Positions 55,985 through 64,000 of a stretch of 64,000 bases of DNA are shown in pieces. The translations under genes were made by a program, and so were the position numbers. Source of the DNA: an uncultured Glaciecola sp. (GTDB lineage: Bacteria > Pseudomonadota > Gammaproteobacteria > Enterobacterales > Alteromonadaceae); NCBI GenBank assembly GCA_937125395.1, contig CAKZLI010000010.1:1-64000 (forward strand), given 5' to 3'. The notes under the pieces were generated by a model, which saw only the letters and a program-made list of their open reading frames with translations, was not told where the DNA came from and did not search any database. Within the stretch, counting starts at the first letter, position 1. Each line of letters starts with the position of its first letter.

Positions 55985-57652
55985 ATGGCTCAATTTGTTT
56001 ATTCAATGCACCGTGTGGGCAAAATCGTCCCACCTAATCGTTTTATTCTTAAAGATATCTCGTTGAGTTTTTTTCCTGGCGCCAAAATCGGCGTATTGGG
56101 TCTCAATGGTTCTGGTAAATCTACTTTATTGCGCATCATGGCTGGTGTTGATAACGAAATTGAAGGTGAAGCCCGTCCCCTACCTGGGATCAAAGTCGGC
56201 TATTTGCCACAAGAGCCGCAGCTTGATGAAAGCTTAAACGTGCGCGGCAATATTGAGCTTGCCGTTGCTGATGTGGCGCATGCACTGTCCCGTCTAGATG
56301 AGGTGTATGCTGCATATGCCGAAGAAGACGCAGATTTTGATGCTTTAGCCAAAGAACAAGGCGAGCTAGAAGCGATTATTCAAACCAAAGATGGACATAA
56401 TCTTGATAATGCACTGGAACGTGCTGCCGATGCATTGCGCCTGCCACCTTGGGAAGCTGATGTCAGCAAATTGTCAGGGGGTGAACGGCGCCGAGTCGCA
56501 TTATGTAAGCTGCTACTCGAAAAACCCGATATGCTATTGCTCGATGAGCCAACTAACCACTTGGATGCAGAGTCCGTAGCATGGTTAGAGCGCTTTTTGC
56601 ATGACTATGAAGGCACCGTTGTTGCCATTACCCACGATCGGTATTTTCTAGATAATGTCGCAGGCTGGATCCTCGAGCTGGATCGCGGTATGGGGATCCC
56701 ATGGGAAGGAAATTATTCGTCGTGGTTAGAGCAAAAAGATGCACGTCTGCAACTGGAAGAACGCAGTGAAAACGCGCGGCAAAAGTCGATTCAACAAGAA
56801 CTCGAATGGGTTCGAACCAATCCTAAAGGCCGTGGTAGCAAATCCAAAGCCCGTATGGCGCGTTTTGAAGAGCTAAACACCAGTGATTATCAACGTCGTA
56901 ACGAAACCAATGAATTGTTTATTCCACCGGGTGAGCGCTTAGGTGACAAAGTCATCGAAGTACAAGGCTTGTGCAAAGCCTATGATGACCGAGTATTGAT
57001 TGATGATCTGACGTTTACTATCCCTAAAGGCGCGATTGTCGGGATCATTGGTCCTAACGGTGCGGGTAAATCAACCCTGTTTAAACTCCTTACTGGTGAA
57101 GAGCAAGCTGACGCAGGCACTATTACATTGGGTGAAACAGTACAGATTGCCTCAGTGGATCAGTTCCGTGACCACATGAACGAAAACAACACTGTGTGGA
57201 AAGAAGTCTCTGACGAACAAGATATTGTAAAAATCGGTAATTTTGAAATTAATTCGCGCGCTTATTGCTCACGCTTTAATTTTAAAGGCAATGATCAGCA
57301 AAAATTCATCAAAGATTTATCGGGTGGTGAACGTAACCGTGTACATTTAGCGAAGTTACTCAAAGCCGGCGGTAACGTACTATTACTCGATGAGCCCACC
57401 AATGATTTGGATGTTGAAACCTTGCGTGCCCTAGAAAATGCCTTATTGGAGTTTCCTGGTTGTGCCATGGTGATATCGCATGACCGTTGGTTCCTAGATA
57501 GAGTTGCAACGCATATATTGGATTATCGTGATGATGGCAAAATTAACTTCTACGAAGGTAACTTTACCGATTACGAGGAATGGTTAAAAGCGACGTTTGG
57601 TTCAGATATTGTTGAACCACATCGCTTAAAATATAAGAAAATTAGTAAATAA
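55985..57652 (+). CDS. ettA: Energy-dependent translational throttle protein EttA
   Basis: A 555-residue ABC-F protein, the same length as E. coli EttA. Two ATPase domains: GLNGSGKST with LSGGERRRVALC, and GPNGAGKST with LSGGERNRVHLA; a linker with charged helices lies between. It binds the ribosomal E site and tunes early elongation to the ADP/ATP ratio. The ATG at 55985 (MAQFVYSMHRVGK) matches the family and has AAGG 8 bases upstream. Confidence 0.97.
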   Translation: MAQFVYSMHRVGKIVPPNRFILKDISLSFFPGAKIGVLGLNGSGKSTLLRIMAGVDNEIEGEARPLPGIKVGYLPQEPQLDESLNVRGNIELAVADVAHALSRLDEVYAAYAEEDADFDALAKEQGELEAIIQTKDGHNLDNALERAADALRLPPWEADVSKLSGGERRRVALCKLLLEKPDMLLLDEPTNHLDAESVAWLERFLHDYEGTVVAITHDRYFLDNVAGWILELDRGMGIPWEGNYSSWLEQKDARLQLEERSENARQKSIQQELEWVRTNPKGRGSKSKARMARFEELNTSDYQRRNETNELFIPPGERLGDKVIEVQGLCKAYDDRVLIDDLTFTIPKGAIVGIIGPNGAGKSTLFKLLTGEEQADAGTITLGETVQIASVDQFRDHMNENNTVWKEVSDEQDIVKIGNFEINSRAYCSRFNFKGNDQQKFIKDLSGGERNRVHLAKLLKAGGNVLLLDEPTNDLDVETLRALENALLEFPGCAMVISHDRWFLDRVATHILDYRDDGKINFYEGNFTDYEEWLKATFGSDIVEPHRLKYKKISK

Positions 57653-57676
57653 CAGCTAATATTCACTTAATTTACT

Positions 57677-57706
57677 AGGCCTCTTTATTGAGGCCTTTTT
57701 GTTTTT
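57677..57706 (+). terminator. Terminator of ettA
   Basis: AGGCCTC, TTTATT, GAGGCCT, then TTTTGTTTTT, about 25 bases after the stop. Confidence 0.92.
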
Positions 57707-57735
57707 GTAAAGTCATTGTCTAAAGATGATAAACT

Positions 57736-58098
57736 TTACATCATCGAATGCAGCCCAATCAGATTACCTTCAGTATCATGCACCAAACTAATATTGCCAT
57801 GCTCACCGATACTAAATTTAGCTTGCATGACACTGCCACCGGCTGCAACCACACGACTTTCTTCAACTGCGCAATCAGTACAGTTAAAATACACCACCGT
57901 TGAGTTACCACCGGCTTTGACATCTGCGCTGTATATGAGTGCTCCAGCGGCACCATAGCTCTCATCTGAGGGAAACATTTGCATATCAAATTCGGGCATG
58001 TCGTTTTTGGTTAACTCAAGCTGCAATACCGTTTGATAAAACGCTTTAGCCCGTTGCATATCATTCACATAAATTTCAAACCATCCGACTACATTCAT
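57736..58098 (-). CDS. VOC-superfamily (glyoxalase-like) protein
   Basis: A 120-residue protein with the betaalphabetabetabeta vicinal-oxygen-chelate fold: WFEIYVNDMQRAKAFYQTVL and a second half ending SLVHDTEGNLIGLHS. Such small VOC proteins are enzymes or binding proteins of diverse function; the substrate is unknown. Confidence 0.85.
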   Translation of the reverse strand: MNVVGWFEIYVNDMQRAKAFYQTVLQLELTKNDMPEFDMQMFPSDESYGAAGALIYSADVKAGGNSTVVYFNCTDCAVEESRVVAAGGSVMQAKFSIGEHGNISLVHDTEGNLIGLHSMM

Positions 58099-58148
58099 TG
58101 TTCTCTTCCTTGTGTTATCTAGATTACTAGGATCACAGATAGGATCCG

Positions 58149-59531
58149 TTACTTGATTAACTCTAGCAGTTCATGGATGGTTTTGACTGGAAATATTTTG
58201 GCACCGAGTCCTTCCATCGATTTATGGTAATTACGGAAAGGAATATAAATCTCAGTAAAGCCGTGCTGTGCTGCCTCCTTCACCCGAGGCACACCACTAT
58301 CAATCGGCCGTATATCGCCATTCAGGCTCAACTCTCCCATGATGCAACTGGTGCGTGGAACGACAAATTCATGTAACGAACTCAATAACGCGGCGACCAA
58401 TGCTAAATCGATACAGGTTTCTGATTCATCAATTTTTAATCCACCAACAATATTAAAAAACGTATCATGAAAAATCTTCGTCTTGGTGTGTTTACGCAAT
58501 ACCCCGGTGAGCATTTTGATCCGGTTCATGTTCAACCCCACACATACCCGTTGCGGATATTCCGCTTCTGTATCAGTAGTGAGACACTGAATTTCTAATA
58601 ATAAATTGCGGTTACCTTTACGGATACAAGTGATTGCAGCACCAGGTGATTGCGTTGATGATCCCGACAAAAATATCTCACTGGGATTATCAACACTGAG
58701 CATCCCGCGCTCGGTCATTCTAAAAATACCCACCGTATCTATGTCACCAAAGCGGTTTTTGTTGGCTCTCAAGGTACGAATTTGGCCATCGTTGGTATCA
58801 ATGTGCAACAAGGCATCAACAATGTGCACGAGTGTTTGTGGCCCTGCAATTTCGTTATTTTTGTTCACGTGAGCGATGATAAACATCGTCACATCATTTT
58901 GTTTACAATATTGCGTTAAGGCTTGTGCTGCGCTTTTTACCTGAGATGGGGAGCCTGGACTACCATTGGCGTTGTCGGTCACCACAGCTTGAATTGAATC
59001 AATAACAGCAAATTTAATTTGGTGCGTGTGTAATTCTTCGATGATCGCCTCGACGCTAGTTTCGGAAAGTAAGAACAGTTGATCTTCGTTGTAGTCTAGC
59101 TTGAGTCGATTAACCCGATTTTTAAACTGCGACAACGATTCCTCTGCGGTGCAATACAGCGATTGCATGCGCATTGACATACGTGCAACCAAATCAGATA
59201 GCAACGTGGTTTTACCCGCCCCAGGGTCACCAGAGATGATATTGACTGAACCGATAGTAATACCGCCACTCAGTACACGGTCTAATTCACCAATACCGGT
59301 CGCTGATTTTTCTGTTTCTGTGGCGGCAATGTCATTGATTTTTTTGGAACCACCTTGGCTTAACCCTGCATATCCAGCCACCTTACTTGGAGCCCTAGCT
59401 GCTGTTTTTTGTGCCGATACTTTGATCTCCTGCATGGTATTCCATGCACCACAACGACATTGTCCCTGCCAACGTGGGGCGCTATCACCACAATCAGTGC
59501 AAACAAACGCAGTTTTATCATTCTTCGCCAT
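58149..59531 (-). CDS. radA: DNA repair protein RadA
   Basis: A 460-residue protein, the E. coli length. N-terminal zinc finger C11-x2-C14 ... C25-x-C27, Walker A GDPGAGKT (101-108), the RadA-specific KNRFG motif, and a C-terminal Lon-like domain. It promotes branch migration in recombination. I chose the ATG at 59531 (AAGGA 8 bases upstream), one codon after a TTG. Confidence 0.97.
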   Translation of the reverse strand: MAKNDKTAFVCTDCGDSAPRWQGQCRCGAWNTMQEIKVSAQKTAARAPSKVAGYAGLSQGGSKKINDIAATETEKSATGIGELDRVLSGGITIGSVNIISGDPGAGKTTLLSDLVARMSMRMQSLYCTAEESLSQFKNRVNRLKLDYNEDQLFLLSETSVEAIIEELHTHQIKFAVIDSIQAVVTDNANGSPGSPSQVKSAAQALTQYCKQNDVTMFIIAHVNKNNEIAGPQTLVHIVDALLHIDTNDGQIRTLRANKNRFGDIDTVGIFRMTERGMLSVDNPSEIFLSGSSTQSPGAAITCIRKGNRNLLLEIQCLTTDTEAEYPQRVCVGLNMNRIKMLTGVLRKHTKTKIFHDTFFNIVGGLKIDESETCIDLALVAALLSSLHEFVVPRTSCIMGELSLNGDIRPIDSGVPRVKEAAQHGFTEIYIPFRNYHKSMEGLGAKIFPVKTIHELLELIK

Positions 59532-59623
59532 CAATTCAGTCCTTAACTATCATTGCAATACGCCGATATAGTTTACACATAAGCCTATAACGACACTATT
59601 AATACTTCTGGATTATCACGCCC

Positions 59624-62122
59624 ATGTCTCTAGCGTTACCTGATCATATAAAAGCGGTAGATGTAGTGCTAGATGCACTACAAACCAACCCAGACGCAGC
59701 CTTTAAACACCCTTTAGTTGAAGGTTTAGCCGTCAATGAGCAACAGTTAGTCCGGCAAGAGATTACCCGTTTACAGCAACCTGTCGCACAAATAATCGAC
59801 ATGCGTTGTGTTGCGCCTGATACCTGCCAGCAATATGGTTATGGACCACTGAAACATTATTTAACCCCTTTAGGAGTAGAACGCTTTGAATACGAAATTA
59901 AGCGCTACGGTCGTTACACCCTTGGGGTATTTGAAGCGCTTACCCAGTTACAACATGAAATGGTGACTGGGGCTGCTGATGCAACGCAAACGCATAATTT
60001 CACCTCACCCACGTTGACGTTTTTTAATTACCCGCAACGCAGTTCTGAGCGTATGCATTTTTCGATTAATATTCTACTGTACACCGAACAAGAACAAAAA
60101 CACCATTTAAAAACCGTTGATTTATCGATTATGGGACTGCAAGTTAAGTCCGATAAGCCGATTGATGTTGCACCCGGTGATAAAGTCGTCGTGGTGCTGT
60201 CAGGTCTGGCTAACGAATACAGTTTTATTGTCAACACCACTATTGATTATGATGTGGTGCGGATTGATCATTACGGTGACGAGATGCGCCTATTTTTGCA
60301 TCGTGATGATATGCAACATGACTCAGCAGTCACCGAGTTTCTTAGTCATTTTATTCGCGGCAATAAGTATCGCTACAAAATCAATCTAGAAAACACCATA
60401 AACGCGATTGAAAACAAAGTCTGCGAACAATACTTTACGCCCCGTTTTCCCTCTTTACCGGTATTTATTAGCCAGCATAACCACACCGCTCCCCCAACAT
60501 TGCAGCCGACATTTGCAATGAGTAATTCAGGTAACGATGCCATATTAGCGTATTGGCAGGATGAACAACATCAACAGCGGATTGGTGATTTGGTGAGTCA
60601 TGCACGGATTTGTGAGTTGGTCGCAAAACCATGCCATCAGCGTGAAATATTCGTGTATGCGTTTACACACGTGCAGCAAGACAAAGTGTATTTTTATTCT
60701 GCAAGTCAACATGAACTAGACAATATGGCGAGTATTAAGCCGGTATTGTTGAGTTATGGCGCTCATAAAGCCAGTTGGCGTGTGTTTAAGCTTCAGCTGA
60801 GCGATATGTCACCGACTCAAGCATACACGCCGTTGTCGATCTCAAATGACAGCCATAAAGATGCCAAAACCGATAACACCCCTCCATCAGCAAGGTTGAT
60901 GCGCCAGTTAATTGATTTACGCTATATCGTGCTGATATCTGATATTACAGATTCGATTGCCATGCAGACATATCAACAAATCAAATTAGATAAATCCAAA
61001 ATAACGCAGTTATATCATTTTGCGCATCCGCATAATCAATTGCCGCACCCTATCAATGTTCGTCGCTATAAATACGCGGATATCCGCAAAGAAACCCGCT
61101 ATTACCTACGTACCAGTGTCAACCTAACCATTGCTGGGATAACGATTAAAGGGGTAACCGAAGATATATCTGGTAGTGGTTTACGCATTGAATTGGAACA
61201 AGGTATTCCGGCCAAAGTAGAAGATAATCCGGCGACAGCCTCGGTCACATTGGATTTTCCACGATTACAATCAATGACTAAACAATATGATTTGTCGGCG
61301 CTTCGATATGACATTGTCAAAGTGCATGCTAATCGTCATATTTTGCATTTACGCTTTAGTAGTCGATTAAGTGAACATACCGATAACCCGTTTTTTGTCA
61401 GTCTTATCACCAATAATCGTGAAAAATTAAAAGCCGACCATTTAGCCGAAGAAACGCCAGGGCTCGCGCATGCATTGCGCTGTATTTACGCTAAGAATGC
61501 TATGAACATTGCGTTTTTTATTAATCAACGTACTGAGTTATTTACCCCTGAATTTTCGATCTATAATCAAGGAGATGGACGCTTAAAAAGTATGTTGTCC
61601 CGCTTTGCAATTGAAGGGCATTTTAATTTGGAGTTCTTGTATCGTGACCGAGATCAACCCTCCCCGTTTATTCGTCGGTGTCTGGCCCAGCTCAAAAGTG
61701 GCGTAGGAATGCAAGAGTATGAAATATTCATTCGCTATCGTCCGCACGAAACACACATCAATGACATGATTTTACCCTTTATAAATCAGCAGTTTTCGTC
61801 CATTGGACAACGCCACCAATTTATCGAGCATGCATTGGATAATGGGGAATTTGTCGCTATTCGATTAATCTTAAAAGACACCGTAACCATAGAACTAGAC
61901 ACGTTAAAAACTGAATTAGATTATTTGCAAGCACACGCTAATTATAAAGCAGAAAAAGTATTGAATACCCTTAATACAATCCAAGGTTTTGGCTACATTT
62001 TGGACATCACTGATGAAGTGATGTATCGCCATGGCTATACTTGGGATGCAATCAGCGCCAATCATCATCTTGATAGCACTGAAGCATTACCACTAGACCA
62101 ATGCGTAGAGGGTCTGCTCTAA
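59624..62122 (+). CDS. Large protein with two PilZ domains
   Basis: An 832-residue protein. A first PilZ-like domain has RSSER (139-143) and DLSIMG (166-171). A second has RKETR (about 488-492) and DISGSG (about 514-519). These are the RxxxR and D/NxSxxG motifs that bind c-di-GMP. The remaining regions have no recognised domain and no membrane segment is obvious. It is the conserved neighbour of radA and serB in Vibrio and Shewanella, but its target process is unknown. The 3' end overlaps the convergent serB by 30 bases. Confidence 0.85.
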   Translation: MSLALPDHIKAVDVVLDALQTNPDAAFKHPLVEGLAVNEQQLVRQEITRLQQPVAQIIDMRCVAPDTCQQYGYGPLKHYLTPLGVERFEYEIKRYGRYTLGVFEALTQLQHEMVTGAADATQTHNFTSPTLTFFNYPQRSSERMHFSINILLYTEQEQKHHLKTVDLSIMGLQVKSDKPIDVAPGDKVVVVLSGLANEYSFIVNTTIDYDVVRIDHYGDEMRLFLHRDDMQHDSAVTEFLSHFIRGNKYRYKINLENTINAIENKVCEQYFTPRFPSLPVFISQHNHTAPPTLQPTFAMSNSGNDAILAYWQDEQHQQRIGDLVSHARICELVAKPCHQREIFVYAFTHVQQDKVYFYSASQHELDNMASIKPVLLSYGAHKASWRVFKLQLSDMSPTQAYTPLSISNDSHKDAKTDNTPPSARLMRQLIDLRYIVLISDITDSIAMQTYQQIKLDKSKITQLYHFAHPHNQLPHPINVRRYKYADIRKETRYYLRTSVNLTIAGITIKGVTEDISGSGLRIELEQGIPAKVEDNPATASVTLDFPRLQSMTKQYDLSALRYDIVKVHANRHILHLRFSSRLSEHTDNPFFVSLITNNREKLKADHLAEETPGLAHALRCIYAKNAMNIAFFINQRTELFTPEFSIYNQGDGRLKSMLSRFAIEGHFNLEFLYRDRDQPSPFIRRCLAQLKSGVGMQEYEIFIRYRPHETHINDMILPFINQQFSSIGQRHQFIEHALDNGEFVAIRLILKDTVTIELDTLKTELDYLQAHANYKAEKVLNTLNTIQGFGYILDITDEVMYRHGYTWDAISANHHLDSTEALPLDQCVEGLL

Positions 62123-63100
62123 TCCACCAAAACGGATCGCAGCATCGGCTTGGGCTTGGACGACAGGTTTAGCATGAAATGCCATGCCTAGACCAGCTTG
62201 GCCCATCATCAGCAAATCATTAGCACCATCGCCTAAGGCAATGGTCTGGCGCAATGGGATAGCATGCTGCTGTGCGATACGAGTCACTGTATCGGCTTTG
62301 GCTTGCGCATCGACAATTGCACCGAGTACAACCCCGGTTAAATGTCCATCTAGCACTTCTAGCTCATTAGCAAAAGCGGCATCTAAACCTAATCGATGTT
62401 GCAAATAATGCGCAAAATACGTAAAGCCACCCGAAGCAATCACTGTTTTCCAACCGTTACCTTGCAATGTCTGTAATAATGCATGCACGCCTGGCATTAG
62501 CGGAATACTATCGCGGATGGCTTGTAATAACTGCACATCAATACCGTCAAGCACTGCAACACGTTGTTGTAGACTTTGCGCAAAATCAAGCTGCCCAGAC
62601 ATCGCCAGCTCTGTCACTTCGCTGACTTCTTCACCTTTGCCACACAATTTTGCAATCTCATCAATACACTCAATCTGGATCACAGTCGAATCCATATCCA
62701 TGACAATCAACCCCGGTGATGACAACTGCGGTGCATTATTGATACAAAATACGTCCACATTGTATTGCTCAGCAATCTGAGCTAACCAAGTATTATCCAA
62801 TGGCTCGCTGACACAAATTTGTACCACAGTCGCACTAAACGCATCTGAGAGTGGGTGTAAACGAATGGATTGATGCGTGATGGCTTGAGGGAATTGATTG
62901 AGGATAGCTTGCAGCAAATACGCATTTAAATGTTGTGCTGAAATCGTCAATACATACTGATCATCGGCAATAGCAAACTCAGCATCAAGACTATACCAAG
63001 CCTGCTCACTCGCCTGGTAATGCTGATGCGGATAAATGGACAAATACTGTAACAATGCCTGATGAGAATAGAGACTTGAATCTGAAAAAACCTGAGACAT
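62093..63100 (-). CDS. serB: Phosphoserine phosphatase
   Basis: A 335-residue HAD enzyme, last step of serine synthesis. The nucleophile motif is MDMDSTVIQIE (DxDxT/V), with SGGFTYF and the C-terminal GDGANDLLMMG metal site. An N-terminal extension of about 120 residues is ACT-like, as in other gammaproteobacterial SerB. AGGA lies 7 bases before the ATG. Confidence 0.96.
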   Translation of the reverse strand: MSQVFSDSSLYSHQALLQYLSIYPHQHYQASEQAWYSLDAEFAIADDQYVLTISAQHLNAYLLQAILNQFPQAITHQSIRLHPLSDAFSATVVQICVSEPLDNTWLAQIAEQYNVDVFCINNAPQLSSPGLIVMDMDSTVIQIECIDEIAKLCGKGEEVSEVTELAMSGQLDFAQSLQQRVAVLDGIDVQLLQAIRDSIPLMPGVHALLQTLQGNGWKTVIASGGFTYFAHYLQHRLGLDAAFANELEVLDGHLTGVVLGAIVDAQAKADTVTRIAQQHAIPLRQTIALGDGANDLLMMGQAGLGMAFHAKPVVQAQADAAIRFGGLEQTLYALV

Positions 63101-63188
63101 AACACAATCCTAAATACGTAAAAAAACTTGGCAACATCACTGCATTGCTTTACTGTGAGTAGTGTATCAACAATTCAAAGCATTGCAC

Positions 63189-63749
63189 ATGACTAGGTAT
63201 CTATTCAGAACACTCTTTATCGTATCAAGTTTGATCATTATTGCTTGGGTATGGCAATTACAGCAACAAACAACGGCTGTCTATTATAATGATTACACTC
63301 AACAATTAGGTCAGCGCCTCAGTACTATCGCTGCGGGTAGTCTAACCCCTTGGCTGAACCAGACCTTGATATCTGAACAACCTGACTTTCGTGAGCAACT
63401 TGATAATACGTTGTCTATCTATCTAACGTTGGGGCACTTTCGCGGCATTGCGGTCTTTAATCGCTTTGGTGTTGAATTAGGTAACGTCGGTCAAGTCGAC
63501 AATATTGTGACATTTGTTGATGAACACCCAATCGATTATTCTGTTTTTGTCGCACCGATTAAGGTCGATGATGTCACCACAGGATATATTCGGTTTGTGG
63601 TTGATGATGACATCATGGCTAATCAGCAAGTGCAATTACACAAACAACAACAAGGCATGTTTGTGCTAACATTGCTCTTAGGCATTATCGTGGGCGGTTT
63701 TTTGGTCCGTTTATATTACCGTAAAGCCCGTCGCGCTTTTACTCAATAA
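63189..63749 (+). CDS. YtjB/AhpA-like inner-membrane protein
   Basis: About 186 residues: an N-terminal membrane helix (YLFRTLFIVSSLIIIAWVW), a periplasmic domain of about 110 residues, a second membrane helix (FVLTLLLGIIVGGFLV) and a basic tail (RLYYRKARRAF). The neighbour of serB in E. coli (YtjB) has the same plan. The function is unclear. The start could instead be the GTG at 63162, with nine extra residues. It overlaps the convergent hydrolase by 39 bases. Confidence 0.75.
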   Translation: MTRYLFRTLFIVSSLIIIAWVWQLQQQTTAVYYNDYTQQLGQRLSTIAAGSLTPWLNQTLISEQPDFREQLDNTLSIYLTLGHFRGIAVFNRFGVELGNVGQVDNIVTFVDEHPIDYSVFVAPIKVDDVTTGYIRFVVDDDIMANQQVQLHKQQQGMFVLTLLLGIIVGGFLVRLYYRKARRAFTQ

Positions 63750-64000
63750 CGCAAACGTACGCTGCACATTATGGCTCGTCATGGTCGCAATGCTATGGCT
63801 ATCTTGCTTAAATGCCTGCGACAAAACCTGTACAACATCAGTTAAATAAGCCGGTTCATTGCGTTGACCTTGCCGGCCAGACATTGGCATATCGGGGGCA
63901 TCGGTTTCTAATACACAATGCGCTAGACCAACATGCATAATACTTGTTAATGTTTTATGTCCTCTTGGGTAGGTGATCGTTCCGCCTACCCCCAAACAAA
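63711..64000 (-). CDS. TatD/YjjV-family metal-dependent hydrolase, C-terminal part
   Basis: The window contains the last 95 or so codons; the gene begins beyond the right edge. GVGGTITYPRGHKT, then HCVLETDAPDMPMSGRQGQRNEPAYL, is the C-terminal metal-binding region of TatD-type hydrolases and most resembles E. coli YjjV. Possible activity: deoxyribonuclease or other hydrolase. Confidence 0.88.
   Translation of the reverse strand, partial: CLGVGGTITYPRGHKTLTSIMHVGLAHCVLETDAPDMPMSGRQGQRNEPAYLTDVVQVLSQAFKQDSHSIATMTSHNVQRTFALLSKSATGFTVI

Overview
The window is chromosomal DNA from a marine-type gammaproteobacterium, most likely of the order Alteromonadales (near Alteromonas/Glaciecola/Shewanella). 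The evidence is the gene order (pspABC/pspF-sapABCDF, bamD/rluD/clpB, pomAB/xseB-ispA-dxs, nrdR-ribDE-ribB-ribH-nusB-thiL-pgpA, radA/PilZ/serB), a Na+-pumping oxaloacetate decarboxylase, a Na+-type PomAB flagellar stator, a PEP-CTERM protein and an ECF-ChrR module. The species cannot be named from the sequence alone. Coding density is high and no insertion sequence, prophage or CRISPR array was seen.

Layout. 1-3.6 kb: start of a TonB-dependent receptor, an AraC-type regulator, 4.5S SRP RNA, and an amino-acid dehydrogenase divergent from an Lrp/AsnC regulator, with a shared palindrome on both sides of the dehydrogenase. 3.6-6.2 kb: phhA-tyrR (aromatic amino acids). 6.2-14.4 kb: phage-shock genes pspABC behind a sigma-54 promoter, divergent from pspF, which is translationally linked to sapABCDF. 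14.4-17.7 kb: oadGAB. 18-25 kb: an unusual chaperone-usher-like cluster made of two DUF4402 proteins, a PapD-like chaperone, a small exported protein, a SPOR lipoprotein and a 1047-residue usher-like protein with its own SPOR-like end. 25.2-26.5 kb: tRNA-Ser/tRNA-Arg, a noncoding stretch with a long inverted repeat, and a small RelE-type toxin-antitoxin pair whose toxin tail overlaps pssA.

26.4-31.2 kb: pssA, then a PEP-CTERM protein preceded by a sigma-54 promoter, and a PrsT-like TPR protein. 31.2-35.9 kb: clpB (heat-shock promoter), rluD, bamD. 35.9-42.5 kb: ECF sigma factor plus ChrR-type zinc anti-sigma factor, a LON-domain protein, and a five-gene operon (NTF2-like, SDR, FAD oxidoreductase, DUF1365, cyclopropane fatty acid synthase). 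Matching ECF promoter sequences precede the sigma factor and the operon, so this region reads as one photo-oxidative or membrane-lipid stress regulon. 42.5-47.9 kb: pomAB, xseB-ispA-dxs, pgpA. 47.9-55.9 kb: thiL, nusB, riboflavin genes, nrdR, glyA, lpxD. 56-64 kb: ettA, a VOC protein, radA, a double-PilZ protein, serB, a YtjB-like membrane protein and a TatD/YjjV hydrolase cut by the window edge.

The strongest candidates for something little described are the DUF4402/SPOR usher cluster, the paired Lrp-type palindromes (one abutting the SRP RNA promoter), and the short in-frame tandem duplications across stop codons seen after three genes.
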